From a virus, in the IMG/VR virus record IMGVR_UViG_3300034071_002096, positions 1 through 20,060 of that record: DNA of 20,060 nucleotides. One strand, written 5' to 3'. Both the position numbers and the translations under genes were made by a program. This document shows, piece by piece, positions 1 through 8,047 of this stretch (within the stretch, counting starts at the first letter, position 1; each line of letters opens with the position of its first letter). The notes beneath the pieces are model-generated. The model did not search any database. It was not told the DNA's origin and saw only the letters and a program-made list of their open reading frames with translations.

Positions 1-1
1 C

Positions 2-637
2 CGCACGCTGAAGGACCCGAAGTCGGCCTACGCGCAGGCCGCCGCTGCCGCCGCTGGCCGGCGCATGGACCTGTCGATCATGCAGGGCATTTTTGCGGAC
101 GCGCAGACCGGCAAGACCGGCGCCACCACCGTGGCGTTCCCGGCCGCGCAGCAGATCGCGGTCAACTACGTCGAAACCGGCAGCGCGATCGACAGCTTCC
201 TGACCATCGGCAAGCTCCGCGCCGCGCGCACGCTGCTGGAGGAAGCCGAAGTCGATGAAGACGAGGAACTGACCATCGTGGTGTCGCCGCGCCAGAAGCA
301 AGCGCTGCTGGCCACCACCGAGGTGAGCAACGCCGACTTCAACCCGGACGTGCGCCGCGAGCTCGAGGGCCTGAAGAACGGCACGTTGAAGAAGTTCATG
401 GGCTTCAACTTCGTGACCGTCGCCCAGAAGCGGATGCTGCTGGACGGCAGCGGTCGCGTGCGCGTGCCGGTCTACGCCAAGAGCGGCGTGAAGTTCGGCA
501 TCGGCGAAGCGCCGGTGAGCAACGCCGCCCCCGACCCCACCAAGTCCTACAACATCCGGCTGCACACCAAGTGCACCTTCGGCGCGATCCGGATGGAAGA
601 GGCCAAGGTGGTCGAAATCAAGTGCCTGGCCTCGTAA
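2..637 (+). CDS. Major capsid protein, 5'-truncated by the window edge
   Basis: The frame is open from base 2, so the window starts inside the gene; 211 C-terminal residues are visible. The reading resembles the podoviral capsid family Pfam Phage_capsid_2 as I remember it: an early KTG..T.AFPAAQQIAVN segment, then LTIGKLRAAR, then ELTIVVSPRQKQALL, a TTEVSNADFNPD stretch, the FMGFNFVTV strand, and a C-terminus ending in EEAKVVEIKC. Members are usually a little over 300 residues, so about one third is missing upstream. An internal ATG at 65 opens the same frame but is not the true start, because the conserved reading continues above it. The protein would form the icosahedral shell. It is followed 26 nt later by a small gene with its own strong ribosome binding site. 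Family membership is from remembered consensus, not a search. Confidence 0.88.
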   Translation, partial: RTLKDPKSAYAQAAAAAAGRRMDLSIMQGIFADAQTGKTGATTVAFPAAQQIAVNYVETGSAIDSFLTIGKLRAARTLLEEAEVDEDEELTIVVSPRQKQALLATTEVSNADFNPDVRRELEGLKNGTLKKFMGFNFVTVAQKRMLLDGSGRVRVPVYAKSGVKFGIGEAPVSNAAPDPTKSYNIRLHTKCTFGAIRMEEAKVVEIKCLAS

Positions 638-663
638 GGCCCGGCACGAAAGGAGCATGAACC

Positions 664-1074
664 ATGCCGGCTTCAATCTTCCCGGCCTTCGCGCTGGGCA
701 ACCTGCAAAACTTCGCCCTGACCGGCGGCAAGAAGCGCACCATGATCGAGCGCTTCACCCTCGCCTCGGACGCGGTGGGCACCTATCCCATCGGCGTGCC
801 GCTGCGCGCGGGCATCGTGCCGATCCGCTTCTTCCTCACCGCCACCGTGTCGCTTGGCACCACGCAGATCGCCATCGGCATTGCCGGCGCCACCGGCAAG
901 TATCGCGCGGCGGCGGTCTTCACGGCGGTGGAAACGCCCACGCCGTTCGGCCTGGTGGCCGCGTGCGGCATTCCGCTGGCGGCGGCCGAGCAGCTGCTGA
1001 TGACCACGACGGTGGCGGCGCTGCCGGCGAGCGGCACGCTGATGATCGATCTGGAATACGCGGACAACAGCTAA
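664..1074 (+). CDS. Small head-associated phage protein (possible decoration or head fibre protein)
   Basis: The product is 136 residues, of unrecognised family, between the capsid and tail tubular A genes. An AAAGGAG ribosome binding site sits about 8 nt before the ATG at 664. An alternative ATG at 657 opens another frame and was rejected because that product is Arg/His-rich and lacks family resemblance. The protein is rich in beta-branched and small residues, with segments such as TQIAIGIAGATGKYRAAA and a short acidic end. It has no predicted signal peptide or charged membrane anchor. Genes in this position often encode head decoration or head completion proteins, so that role is inferred from position only. 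Confidence 0.7.
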   Translation: MPASIFPAFALGNLQNFALTGGKKRTMIERFTLASDAVGTYPIGVPLRAGIVPIRFFLTATVSLGTTQIAIGIAGATGKYRAAAVFTAVETPTPFGLVAACGIPLAAAEQLLMTTTVAALPASGTLMIDLEYADNS

Positions 1075-1089
1075 CCGGGCGAGGGCGCG

Positions 1090-1677
1090 ATGGCGACCAG
1101 CGAGGTCGAGGTCGTCAACCGCGCCCTTGACCACCTCAATGCCGCCCCGGTCGTTGACCTGGCGGCCGACGTGGAGGAGGCCCGGCGGATGCGTCGGGCC
1201 TTTCCCATTGCCCGCAACGCGGTGCTGCGGGCCTACCCCTGGAACTGCGCCCGCCGTCGCGTGAGGCTGGCGGCCGACGCCACCGCCCCGGCCTTCGGCT
1301 ACGGCAAGCAGTTCCCGCTGCCCGAGGGGCCGCTGCCGCTGCGCTGCCTGCGCGTGCTGCGGGTGGGCGAAATGCCCGACCACACCGGTTGGCGGGTCGA
1401 GGGCCGCTACCTGCTGACCGATGAGGGCGGCCCGCTGCCGATCGAGTATGTGGGCCAGCTGACCGACGTGGCGCAGTGGGACGCGCTGCTGGTCGAGGCC
1501 ATTGCCTACCGCCTGGCCGCCGATGTGGCCTGGCCGATGACCGGCAGCGAGAGCCGGCGCGCGGCAATGATGGACGGCTACCGCACGGCCCTGATTGAGG
1601 CGCGGCGCATCGACGCGCGCGAGCAGAGCCAGGACGAAAAAGTGATCTCCGACACCTGGCTGACCGAGCGCTTCTGA
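1090..1677 (+). CDS. Tail tubular protein A (T7 gp11-like adaptor)
   Basis: The 195-residue product matches the T7 gp11-like adaptor pattern. It has an N-terminal helix with VNRALDHLNAAPV, a following region with RRMRRAFPIARNAVLRAYPWNCARRRVRLA (helix then 'yPW..A..R..La'), a FGYGKQFPLPEGPLPLRCLRV strand, and a helical C-terminus with EAIAYRLAADVAWPMTG. In T7 this protein forms the ring between the portal and the tail nozzle. A GAGGG motif precedes the start by about 7 nt. The gene ends TGATGG, so its stop overlaps the start of the nozzle gene by one base, consistent with coupled production of the two tail tube proteins. Length is close to the 190-200 usual for the family. Confidence 0.85.
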   Translation: MATSEVEVVNRALDHLNAAPVVDLAADVEEARRMRRAFPIARNAVLRAYPWNCARRRVRLAADATAPAFGYGKQFPLPEGPLPLRCLRVLRVGEMPDHTGWRVEGRYLLTDEGGPLPIEYVGQLTDVAQWDALLVEAIAYRLAADVAWPMTGSESRRAAMMDGYRTALIEARRIDAREQSQDEKVISDTWLTERF

Positions 1678-3671
1678 TGGCGCGGTCGGTCCCGCTGCTT
1701 TCCAGCTTCAACGGCGGCGAGATTTCGCCGCGGCTGTATGGCCGCGCGGACATCGCGAAATACATCTCATCGTGCCGCCGGCTGGAGAACTTCGTGCCGC
1801 TGATCGAGGGCGGCGTGACGCGCCGGCCGGGCACGCGCTACGTGGCCAGCACGAAGGCCGACGCCGTGGTGGTGCTGATCGGGTTCGTGTTCTCGACCGA
1901 GCAGGCCTATGCGATCGAGGCCGGCGCCGGGTATTTCCGCTTCTACCGGAACGGCGCACCGATCGAGAGCAGCCCCGGCGTGCCCTACGAGATCGCCTCG
2001 CCCTACGGCGCCGCCGACCTGGCCGGGCTGCGCTGGGTGCAGTCGGCCGATGTGCTGTATCTGGCGCACCCGAACCATGCGCCGCGCAAGCTGAGCCGCA
2101 CCGCGCACACCGCGTGGACGCTCACGACCATCGCCTTCCTCGATGGCCCCTATCTGCCGAAGAACGCCGGCGACGTGACCTTCACCAGCGGCGCTGCGAC
2201 CGGCGCCACCACGCTGACCGCCAGCGCTGCCACCTTCGTTCTGGGCGACGTGGGGCGGCAGGTGCGGCTGGAAAGCGGCACCACCAAGGGGTGGGGCAGC
2301 ATCACCGGCTTCACCTCGGCGACGGTGGTGAACTGGACGGTGGCCACCGGCGAAACCGTGCCGACCGCAGCCACGAAGGAATGGCGGCTGGGCGCCTTCG
2401 GCGACACGCGCGGTTTCCCCGCCGCGGTGACGTTTCACCAGGACCGGCTGTTCTGGGGCCGCACGGCGCAGCGCCCGCAAACGCTGTGGGGCAGCGTGGT
2501 CGGCGACTATGAGCGGCACCGGCCCGGCGCGAACGCCGACGACGCGCTGAACCTTACGCTGAACGCCAACACGGTGAACGCCATTGCCTGGCTGGACAGC
2601 GGGCGCTACCTCACGGCGGGCACCACCGGCGGCGAGTGGCCGATCCGTGGCGACGAGGCCAGCGGGCTGACCGCCACGAACGCGCGCACCGATCAGGACA
2701 CGACGGTGGGCAGCGCCGAGGTGCCCGCGCTGCGCATCGACGCGGTCACGCTTTTTGTCCAGCGGGCAGGGCGGCGGCTGCGCGAGATGATCTTCGACTT
2801 CAACAGCGACAACCTTCAGGCCAACGACCTGACCACCCTCGCGGGCCACATCACCCGCGCCGGCATCGTGCGCATGGCCTACCAGCAGACGCCCTGGCGC
2901 ATCGTGTGGATGGTGCTGGCGGACGGCGCGCTCATCGGCCTGACCTACATGCGCGAGGAAAAGGTGGTGGCTTGGCATCGCCACCCGCTCGGCGGCGCGA
3001 ATGTGCGGGTGCTGTCGCTGGCCGTGATCCCGGCGGCGACGCAGGACGAACTCTGGCTGGTGGTGGAGCGCACCGTGGCCGGCGTGACGCGCCGCTTCGT
3101 CGAGCGCATGGAACCCGAGTTCATCGGCGACACCGAGGCCGAGAAGCGCGAAGCGTTCTTCGTGGATGCGGGCTTGTCCTACAGCGGCGTGGCGACCTCC
3201 ACCTTCACCGGCCTGGGCCACCTTGAGGGCGAGACGCTGGCCGTGCTGGCGGACGGCAAGCCCACCACCGCGCTGGTCGCGCTGGGCCAGATCGTGCTGC
3301 CGTTCGCCGCGGCGCGCGTGCATGCCGGCCTGCCGTTCACGTCGCTGATGGAAACGGTGGACCTCGAGGGCGGCGCGCAGGACGGCACCAGCCAGACGCG
3401 CGCGCGGCAGATACACCGGCTGGCTGTCAGACTGTATCAGACCATGGGCTGCATCGTGGGCTGGCGGCGCGGCGCGCAAAGCGGGCGCGAGCGGATCGTG
3501 TTCGCGACCGACGCCGACCCGATGGACAACAGCCCGGCCCTGTTCACGGGCGACAAGCCGGTGACTTTCCCGGCGCTGGCTGACCGCCAGGCCATCATCG
3601 TGGTCGAGCAGGATCAGCCCCTGCCTTGCACCGTGACCGCGCTGGTGGTCACGCAGAATGTCGGGGATTGA
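1677..3671 (+). CDS. Tail tubular protein B-like nozzle protein (T7 gp12-like)
   Basis: The 664-residue product starts with a signature seen in many podoviral nozzle proteins: SSFNGGEISPRLYGRAD at residues 8-24, followed by a RRLENFVPL segment and VTRRPGTRYVAS. The rest is beta-rich, with repeated short strands and a QDRLFWGRTAQRPQTLWGS motif near residue 255. In T7 gp12 this protein forms the tapering tube that contacts the cell surface and carries DNA during ejection. The position directly after the gp11-like gene supports the call. The start ATG shares one base with the preceding stop, and the stop lies 13 nt inside the longest reading of the next gene. A long antisense ORF covers the same interval and is a GC artefact. 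Confidence 0.85.
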   Translation: MARSVPLLSSFNGGEISPRLYGRADIAKYISSCRRLENFVPLIEGGVTRRPGTRYVASTKADAVVVLIGFVFSTEQAYAIEAGAGYFRFYRNGAPIESSPGVPYEIASPYGAADLAGLRWVQSADVLYLAHPNHAPRKLSRTAHTAWTLTTIAFLDGPYLPKNAGDVTFTSGAATGATTLTASAATFVLGDVGRQVRLESGTTKGWGSITGFTSATVVNWTVATGETVPTAATKEWRLGAFGDTRGFPAAVTFHQDRLFWGRTAQRPQTLWGSVVGDYERHRPGANADDALNLTLNANTVNAIAWLDSGRYLTAGTTGGEWPIRGDEASGLTATNARTDQDTTVGSAEVPALRIDAVTLFVQRAGRRLREMIFDFNSDNLQANDLTTLAGHITRAGIVRMAYQQTPWRIVWMVLADGALIGLTYMREEKVVAWHRHPLGGANVRVLSLAVIPAATQDELWLVVERTVAGVTRRFVERMEPEFIGDTEAEKREAFFVDAGLSYSGVATSTFTGLGHLEGETLAVLADGKPTTALVALGQIVLPFAAARVHAGLPFTSLMETVDLEGGAQDGTSQTRARQIHRLAVRLYQTMGCIVGWRRGAQSGRERIVFATDADPMDNSPALFTGDKPVTFPALADRQAIIVVEQDQPLPCTVTALVVTQNVGD

Positions 3672-3675
3672 GAGC

Positions 3676-4191
3676 ATGTGCCTGCCCTACCTGGCCATGG
3701 CTGCCATGGCTGCCTCCTCGCTCTACTCCGGGGTTTCGCAGGGCGCGGCGGCGCGCGGCAACGCCAACCAGCTCGACGCGGCGGCCGGCGCTGCGGTCGA
3801 TGCGGCGGCGGCGAACGAGGCCCGGCAGCGCACCGCCAACCGCGTGCGGATGGGCCAGCGGCGCACGGCGACCGGCGCCAGCGGCTTCACCACCGAGGGC
3901 AGCGCTGGCGACGTAATGGAGTTTGAGGCGGCGCAGGCCGAGCTCGACGCGCTGACCATCCGCTACGGCGGCGCGGTGCAGGCACAGAACTACCGGACGC
4001 AGGCGAAGGCGCAGCGGCGCGCGGCCACGAGCTTTGAGATCGGCGGCCTCCTCGGCGCCGGCGGGTCCATTCTGGCGGGCGGCGCAAGGCAGGGCTGGTT
4101 CGACGGCGGCACCGGCGGCCAGTTCAGCGTCGGCAAGCTGTTCGGCAGCTCTGCCGGCGGCGGGTTCAAGAGCGGAGCGGCGGCACCCTGA
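3676..4191 (+). CDS. Internal virion protein (T7 gp14-like)
   Basis: The product is about 171 residues from the ATG at 3676, or 177 from the in-frame ATG at 3658. I prefer 3676 because a G-rich stretch (GGGG, GAGAG) precedes it and the hydrophobic start MCLPYLAMAAMAASS resembles the N-terminal membrane-seeking segment of this family; the choice is not certain. The middle contains RRTATGASGFTTEGSAGDV and AELDALTIRYGGAVQAQNYRTQA, the characteristic 'GASG...GS..dv...a...elD...i...g...A..y..qA' pattern of podoviral internal virion protein B. The C-terminus is Gly/Ala-rich. In T7 the homologue is ejected and helps build the channel across the envelope. It overlaps or abuts the nozzle gene and shares one base with the next gene. 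Confidence 0.75.
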   Translation: MCLPYLAMAAMAASSLYSGVSQGAAARGNANQLDAAAGAAVDAAAANEARQRTANRVRMGQRRTATGASGFTTEGSAGDVMEFEAAQAELDALTIRYGGAVQAQNYRTQAKAQRRAATSFEIGGLLGAGGSILAGGARQGWFDGGTGGQFSVGKLFGSSAGGGFKSGAAAP

Positions 4192-5759
4192 TGGCAACCG
4201 AAATCCCGATCTTCACCGCCCGCACGGGCGTTCAGGCCCCGCAGCCGGTGCTTCAGGACCCGCGCCAAGCCGGCGCGCTCGGCGCCATGGTCGGCAAGGC
4301 GGTATCGGACCTCGAGGCGGTCGGCGAGCGGGTGCAGGCCGGCGTGCGCGTGCGCGCCCTGGCCGAGGCCTCCAACGCGATCGGCGAGCTGCAGGTGGAG
4401 GTGGACGCCGCGCGCGATCCGTCGGCGATCGGCCCCCTGGTGCAACAGCGCCGGCAGGAGATCGAGGCCCGGCTGCAGGAACGGCTGGGCGGCGACCGCG
4501 AGGGGTTCACGCTGGCGCAGGCGCGCCTGGTGGACAACTTCAACGGCCTGACGCGAGGCGCCGCCGCGCGCGGCCGCGCGCTGGAAGAAGACGCATTCAA
4601 GGCGACGCTGCTGGAACAGAGCCGGCTGCTGTCGGCCAGGGCGGCGACCGGCGACCAGGCGGCCATCCGCGACTGGGGCACCCTGTTGCAGCAGAGCGAG
4701 GGGCGGCTTTCCCAGGTCGAGTTGCAGCGGTTGAGCCAGGGGTTCCGCGATGAGGTCGACACGGCGCGCGTGGGTCGGCTGATCCAGAGCAACCCCGCCG
4801 CCGCGGTGGCCATGCTGAGCGACCCGGCACAGATGCCCGGCATGGATGCGACGCGGCGCGTGCAGCTGCTGAACAGCGCGACCAGCCGGCAGCAGGCGCA
4901 GGCGAGCATGGCCTACACGAACGCGCTGCGGCAGGACGCGGCCCAGCGGCGCGAGGTTGAGGGCCTGGCCACCGCCGCCGAAAAGGACATCATCGACCGC
5001 ACCCGCAGCGGCGACGTGCAGGGCGCACGCGAGGCCCTGAGCCGCCTGCGCTCCTACGGCACCGGCGAGAGCTACGCGCGGTTCGAAGGCCTGGTGAACG
5101 GGCGCGAGCAGGACATCCCGGCGACCCCGATCATGCGCGCGGCGTTCCGCGAGCGGCTGCTGGACCGCACCAACCCGCTCACCAGGACAGAGCTGCAGTC
5201 GATGATCGGCGCGCGCCAGATCAACTTCGAAATGTATGAGGAAGGCCTGAAGCGCATCGAGGAGCGGCAGAATGTGCGCTTCAACGAGGCCGAGGAGTTC
5301 TTGAGCCGCGAAATGGGCGTGGTGCCGTCCAACGTGCCCAACGCCATGCGGACACAGGAAACCCAGGCGCGCGAGCAGGTGGTTGATCGCATCCTGAACG
5401 ACCTTCGCGTCGAGCGCGACCGCAACCCCGACATGGACCCGCGCGCCTACGTGCAGCAGCGACTGCGCGAACCGGGCAGCCCCAAGGCGCGGGTTGATCT
5501 CGACAACGCTCAGCGCAACGTGCGCCTGGTGCCGGCTGCCGTGCGCGACCCCGAGGCCTGGGCGCAGCTTGAGGCGGCCATGGCGACCCACCTGGCTGCG
5601 GTGCGCAGTCGCGGCCTGCTGGGTGCGCGGCCCGAGCCGCCGAAGCTGGCTGACGGCACGGTGGTGACGCCGCAGACCTATGCCACCTGGAAGAACCTGA
5701 TGGACCGGCTGCGTGCGGCAGAGGCTGCCGTGGCGACCTCGACGCTGGGGTCGCGATGA
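4191..5759 (+). CDS. Internal virion / ejection protein (T7 gp15-like position)
   Basis: The 522-residue product is largely alpha-helical, rich in Ala, Arg, Glu and Gln, with long stretches likely to form coiled coils (for example residues 40-180 and 250-330). No enzyme motif is visible. It sits between the gp14-like gene and two more large virion proteins, the place of T7 gp15, a tubular ejection protein. Podoviral equivalents are mostly poorly conserved helical proteins, so the call depends on order, size and composition. The start is fixed by the TGATG overlap with the upstream stop, and the end by an ATGA overlap with the next start at 5756. Confidence is high that it is a gene, moderate for role. 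Confidence 0.7.
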   Translation: MATEIPIFTARTGVQAPQPVLQDPRQAGALGAMVGKAVSDLEAVGERVQAGVRVRALAEASNAIGELQVEVDAARDPSAIGPLVQQRRQEIEARLQERLGGDREGFTLAQARLVDNFNGLTRGAAARGRALEEDAFKATLLEQSRLLSARAATGDQAAIRDWGTLLQQSEGRLSQVELQRLSQGFRDEVDTARVGRLIQSNPAAAVAMLSDPAQMPGMDATRRVQLLNSATSRQQAQASMAYTNALRQDAAQRREVEGLATAAEKDIIDRTRSGDVQGAREALSRLRSYGTGESYARFEGLVNGREQDIPATPIMRAAFRERLLDRTNPLTRTELQSMIGARQINFEMYEEGLKRIEERQNVRFNEAEEFLSREMGVVPSNVPNAMRTQETQAREQVVDRILNDLRVERDRNPDMDPRAYVQQRLREPGSPKARVDLDNAQRNVRLVPAAVRDPEAWAQLEAAMATHLAAVRSRGLLGARPEPPKLADGTVVTPQTYATWKNLMDRLRAAEAAVATSTLGSR

Positions 5760-8047
5760 ACGACATCGAGCAGCGCGCGCTTGAGCGCATCATGATCCGC
5801 CGTGGCGAGCTGCCCGCGCCCACCGAGCCGCCGGTGATCGACATCTACCCGCAGGGCGCGCCCGAGGGTGAGCAGGGCAGGCCGTCTGGTGGCACCGGCG
5901 CGGCGCCTGACGTGATCGCGCCGCCGGCCGCCCCAAACGCTGCCGGCGCGGGGCCTGTCGGTCCTGGCGGAGGTGCTGACCCGGCCGACGAAATCCGCCC
6001 GGCCGGCGTGTCGGGCCGCACCCCGCAGGCCGTGCTCGATCGGCGGGCCGGCGGCGAGGGCATCGTGCCGGGCGTGATGCAGGGCGCGCGCGTGGCTGGG
6101 CGTGCGGTGATGGGCGCGGCGCAGGCGGTGCTCGACACCGGCGCCGACGTGCTGGGCGCCATGTCGATGGGCGCGGCGGCACCGAGCCCGCTGGTCGGCA
6201 TGGCATCCAACTTCGTGCAGACGCCAGAGCAGCAGGCCCAGGCCCTGCGCGACTTCCCCGGCGTGACGGTCGTGGCGCCCGAGCTGCCGCGCCCCGAGGT
6301 CGAGGGTGAGGTCGCGAACACGATCGCGGACCTGGGCACCTATCTGGTGCTGTTCGCCACCACCGGCGGCTTCACCGCGGGGCGCGGCCTGCTGGCCAAC
6401 ATCGGCAGCGGCATGGCGGCCGACTTCATGAGCGATCCCGAGCAGGGCGGCATGGTCACGCTGCTGCGCTCGCTGGGCGTGGCGCCGGAAACGCTGGCCC
6501 CGCTGGACCCCCAGCAGGCGGCGGCCGAGGACGAGCGCATCAAGGCCAGGCTGCTGTCAGTGACCGATGGCGCCGTCACCGGCGCCGCAATCTCGGCGGT
6601 GGTGGCAGGCATCAGGATGCTGCGCCAGAACCCCACCGCATCTGCCGCCATGGCCGCGCTGCTGGCCGCGCCGGCCACCACCGGCAACGCGGAGGCGGGG
6701 CCCCTTGATCGCACAGCGCGCGCGGCTGCTGGTGGCGCGGCGGCTGCTGCGCCTCGCGCGCGGCGCGCTGCTGGCGTCTACCCCAACGCGCCACCGGCCG
6801 CGACCGGGATCAACGCGTTGCGCGAGCAGTTGTCACAAAATTACGGCGATGTAAGCAGTTGGGTTTCTGAAACACCAAACGCGGTCATTGTTAATAAAAT
6901 TGTCGTTCCAGAAGAACGGCGCGGCCAGGGGGTCGGGTCTAGTTTTATGCGCGAAGTTATCGCCTATGCCGATGCTGTGGGAAAGCCGGTGGCGCTGACT
7001 CCATCGGCGGACTTTGGCGGCAGCGTGGCGCGCTTGAACAGGTGGTATCAATCTCTGGGGTTCGTGCCCAACACTGGGCGCAGTCGCAATCCTGAAATCA
7101 GCGAAAGCATGATCCGGCCAAGTGATGGCGCTGCCGGCGCCCCACCGGCCGAGGGCATCCGCGCATTCCACGGCACGCCGCACAACGTGGACAGGTTCGA
7201 CATCTCCAAGATTGGCACGGGCGAGGGCGAGCAGGCGTTTGGGCACGGGCTGTATTTTGCGAGCCGGAAGGATGTGGCGGCGGGCTACAGAAACGCGCTT
7301 TCTGAAAAGCTGGTGGGGGGGCGCCCCGTTGGCGAATTGAACGCGCCGGACCTGGTGCGCCGACAGCTAAGATGGATCGGTGAAGATGGTAGCCCGTCGA
7401 GCTTGGGCGACGCTGCGCAGAAAGTTCGGGGTTTTGCATCGGCGTATGAACAATACGCGCGGCGCATGCGTGGCAGCGCCCTTGCGGCAGAGCGTGCCGA
7501 GCATATGGCCAAGGCGGCCATGCTTCGCGAGGCGGCTGATTGGATGGAGAAGAATGCCGACCTGCCGATAACGCGCACCGGCAACGTCTACGAGGTCCGC
7601 ATTCGGACCTCGCCCGAGCGCCTGCTGGATTGGGACAAGCCGTTCAGCCAACAGCCGCAGGCGGTGCAGTCCGCGCTGCTGTCGGTGATGGAGAAGGCAA
7701 AGGTCGCGCACTATGGCGGCGACCGCGAGCAAGCCGCAATTTCCATGCAGGCCTTTCGCAAAAATCTCCAGGAGTTCGATGACACTGGGGCGATGGTGCA
7801 AGAGCAAATTGTCTCGGCGCTTGGCCAGAAAGGTGCATCCACCGCCCTGCGCGCGGCCGGCATTGACGGCATCCAATACCTCGACGGCGGCAGCCGCAGC
7901 GCGGGCAGCGGCAGTTACAACTATGTCGTGTTCAACGACGAATTGATCGAGATCGTCCGCAGGTATGGCTTCGTGCCGGTGCTGGTGGTCGGCGGCAAAG
8001 AAATCTACCCGCAGCAGCCGAGCGAAGGCGCCCCCGATGGCCGTTAG
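5756..8047 (+). CDS. Polyvalent virion protein with GNAT acetyltransferase-like and ADP-ribosyltransferase-like domains
   Basis: The 763-residue product has several modules. Residues 1-90 are Pro/Gly/Ala-rich. Residues 95-290 hold hydrophobic helices (about 188-220) and an ADFMSDPEQGG segment like that in ejection proteins of other podoviruses. Residues 310-345 are an Ala/Arg linker. Residues about 345-455 are GNAT-like: an IVVPEERRGQGVGSSFM core with R388-R-G-Q-G-V-G394, then ALTPSADFGG and RWYQSLGF. Residues about 466-735 resemble the ART-PolyVal family (ADP-ribosyltransferases in polyvalent proteins): FHGT with H472, GHGLYFAS with Y500, GIDGIQYLDGG at 702 and NYVVFNDE at 722. I could not assign the third catalytic residue. 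Such proteins are thought to be packaged, injected and to modify host targets; substrates here are unknown. It overlaps the next gene by 11 nt. Confidence 0.8.
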   Translation: MNDIEQRALERIMIRRGELPAPTEPPVIDIYPQGAPEGEQGRPSGGTGAAPDVIAPPAAPNAAGAGPVGPGGGADPADEIRPAGVSGRTPQAVLDRRAGGEGIVPGVMQGARVAGRAVMGAAQAVLDTGADVLGAMSMGAAAPSPLVGMASNFVQTPEQQAQALRDFPGVTVVAPELPRPEVEGEVANTIADLGTYLVLFATTGGFTAGRGLLANIGSGMAADFMSDPEQGGMVTLLRSLGVAPETLAPLDPQQAAAEDERIKARLLSVTDGAVTGAAISAVVAGIRMLRQNPTASAAMAALLAAPATTGNAEAGPLDRTARAAAGGAAAAAPRARRAAGVYPNAPPAATGINALREQLSQNYGDVSSWVSETPNAVIVNKIVVPEERRGQGVGSSFMREVIAYADAVGKPVALTPSADFGGSVARLNRWYQSLGFVPNTGRSRNPEISESMIRPSDGAAGAPPAEGIRAFHGTPHNVDRFDISKIGTGEGEQAFGHGLYFASRKDVAAGYRNALSEKLVGGRPVGELNAPDLVRRQLRWIGEDGSPSSLGDAAQKVRGFASAYEQYARRMRGSALAAERAEHMAKAAMLREAADWMEKNADLPITRTGNVYEVRIRTSPERLLDWDKPFSQQPQAVQSALLSVMEKAKVAHYGGDREQAAISMQAFRKNLQEFDDTGAMVQEQIVSALGQKGASTALRAAGIDGIQYLDGGSRSAGSGSYNYVVFNDELIEIVRRYGFVPVLVVGGKEIYPQQPSEGAPDGR

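Noticed and set aside
657-1130. An alternative plus-strand ORF starting at 657
   Set aside because: It overlaps the better-supported 664 start in another frame and gives an Arg/His-rich product without protein-like order.
1767-3677. A 636-codon minus-strand frame opposite the nozzle gene
   Set aside because: Low-complexity His/Arg/Ala composition and exact opposition to a recognised tail gene mark it as a shadow.
3990-5591. A 533-codon minus-strand frame opposite the gp14- and gp15-like genes
   Set aside because: No domain pattern, antisense to two coupled virion genes, and no ribosome binding context.
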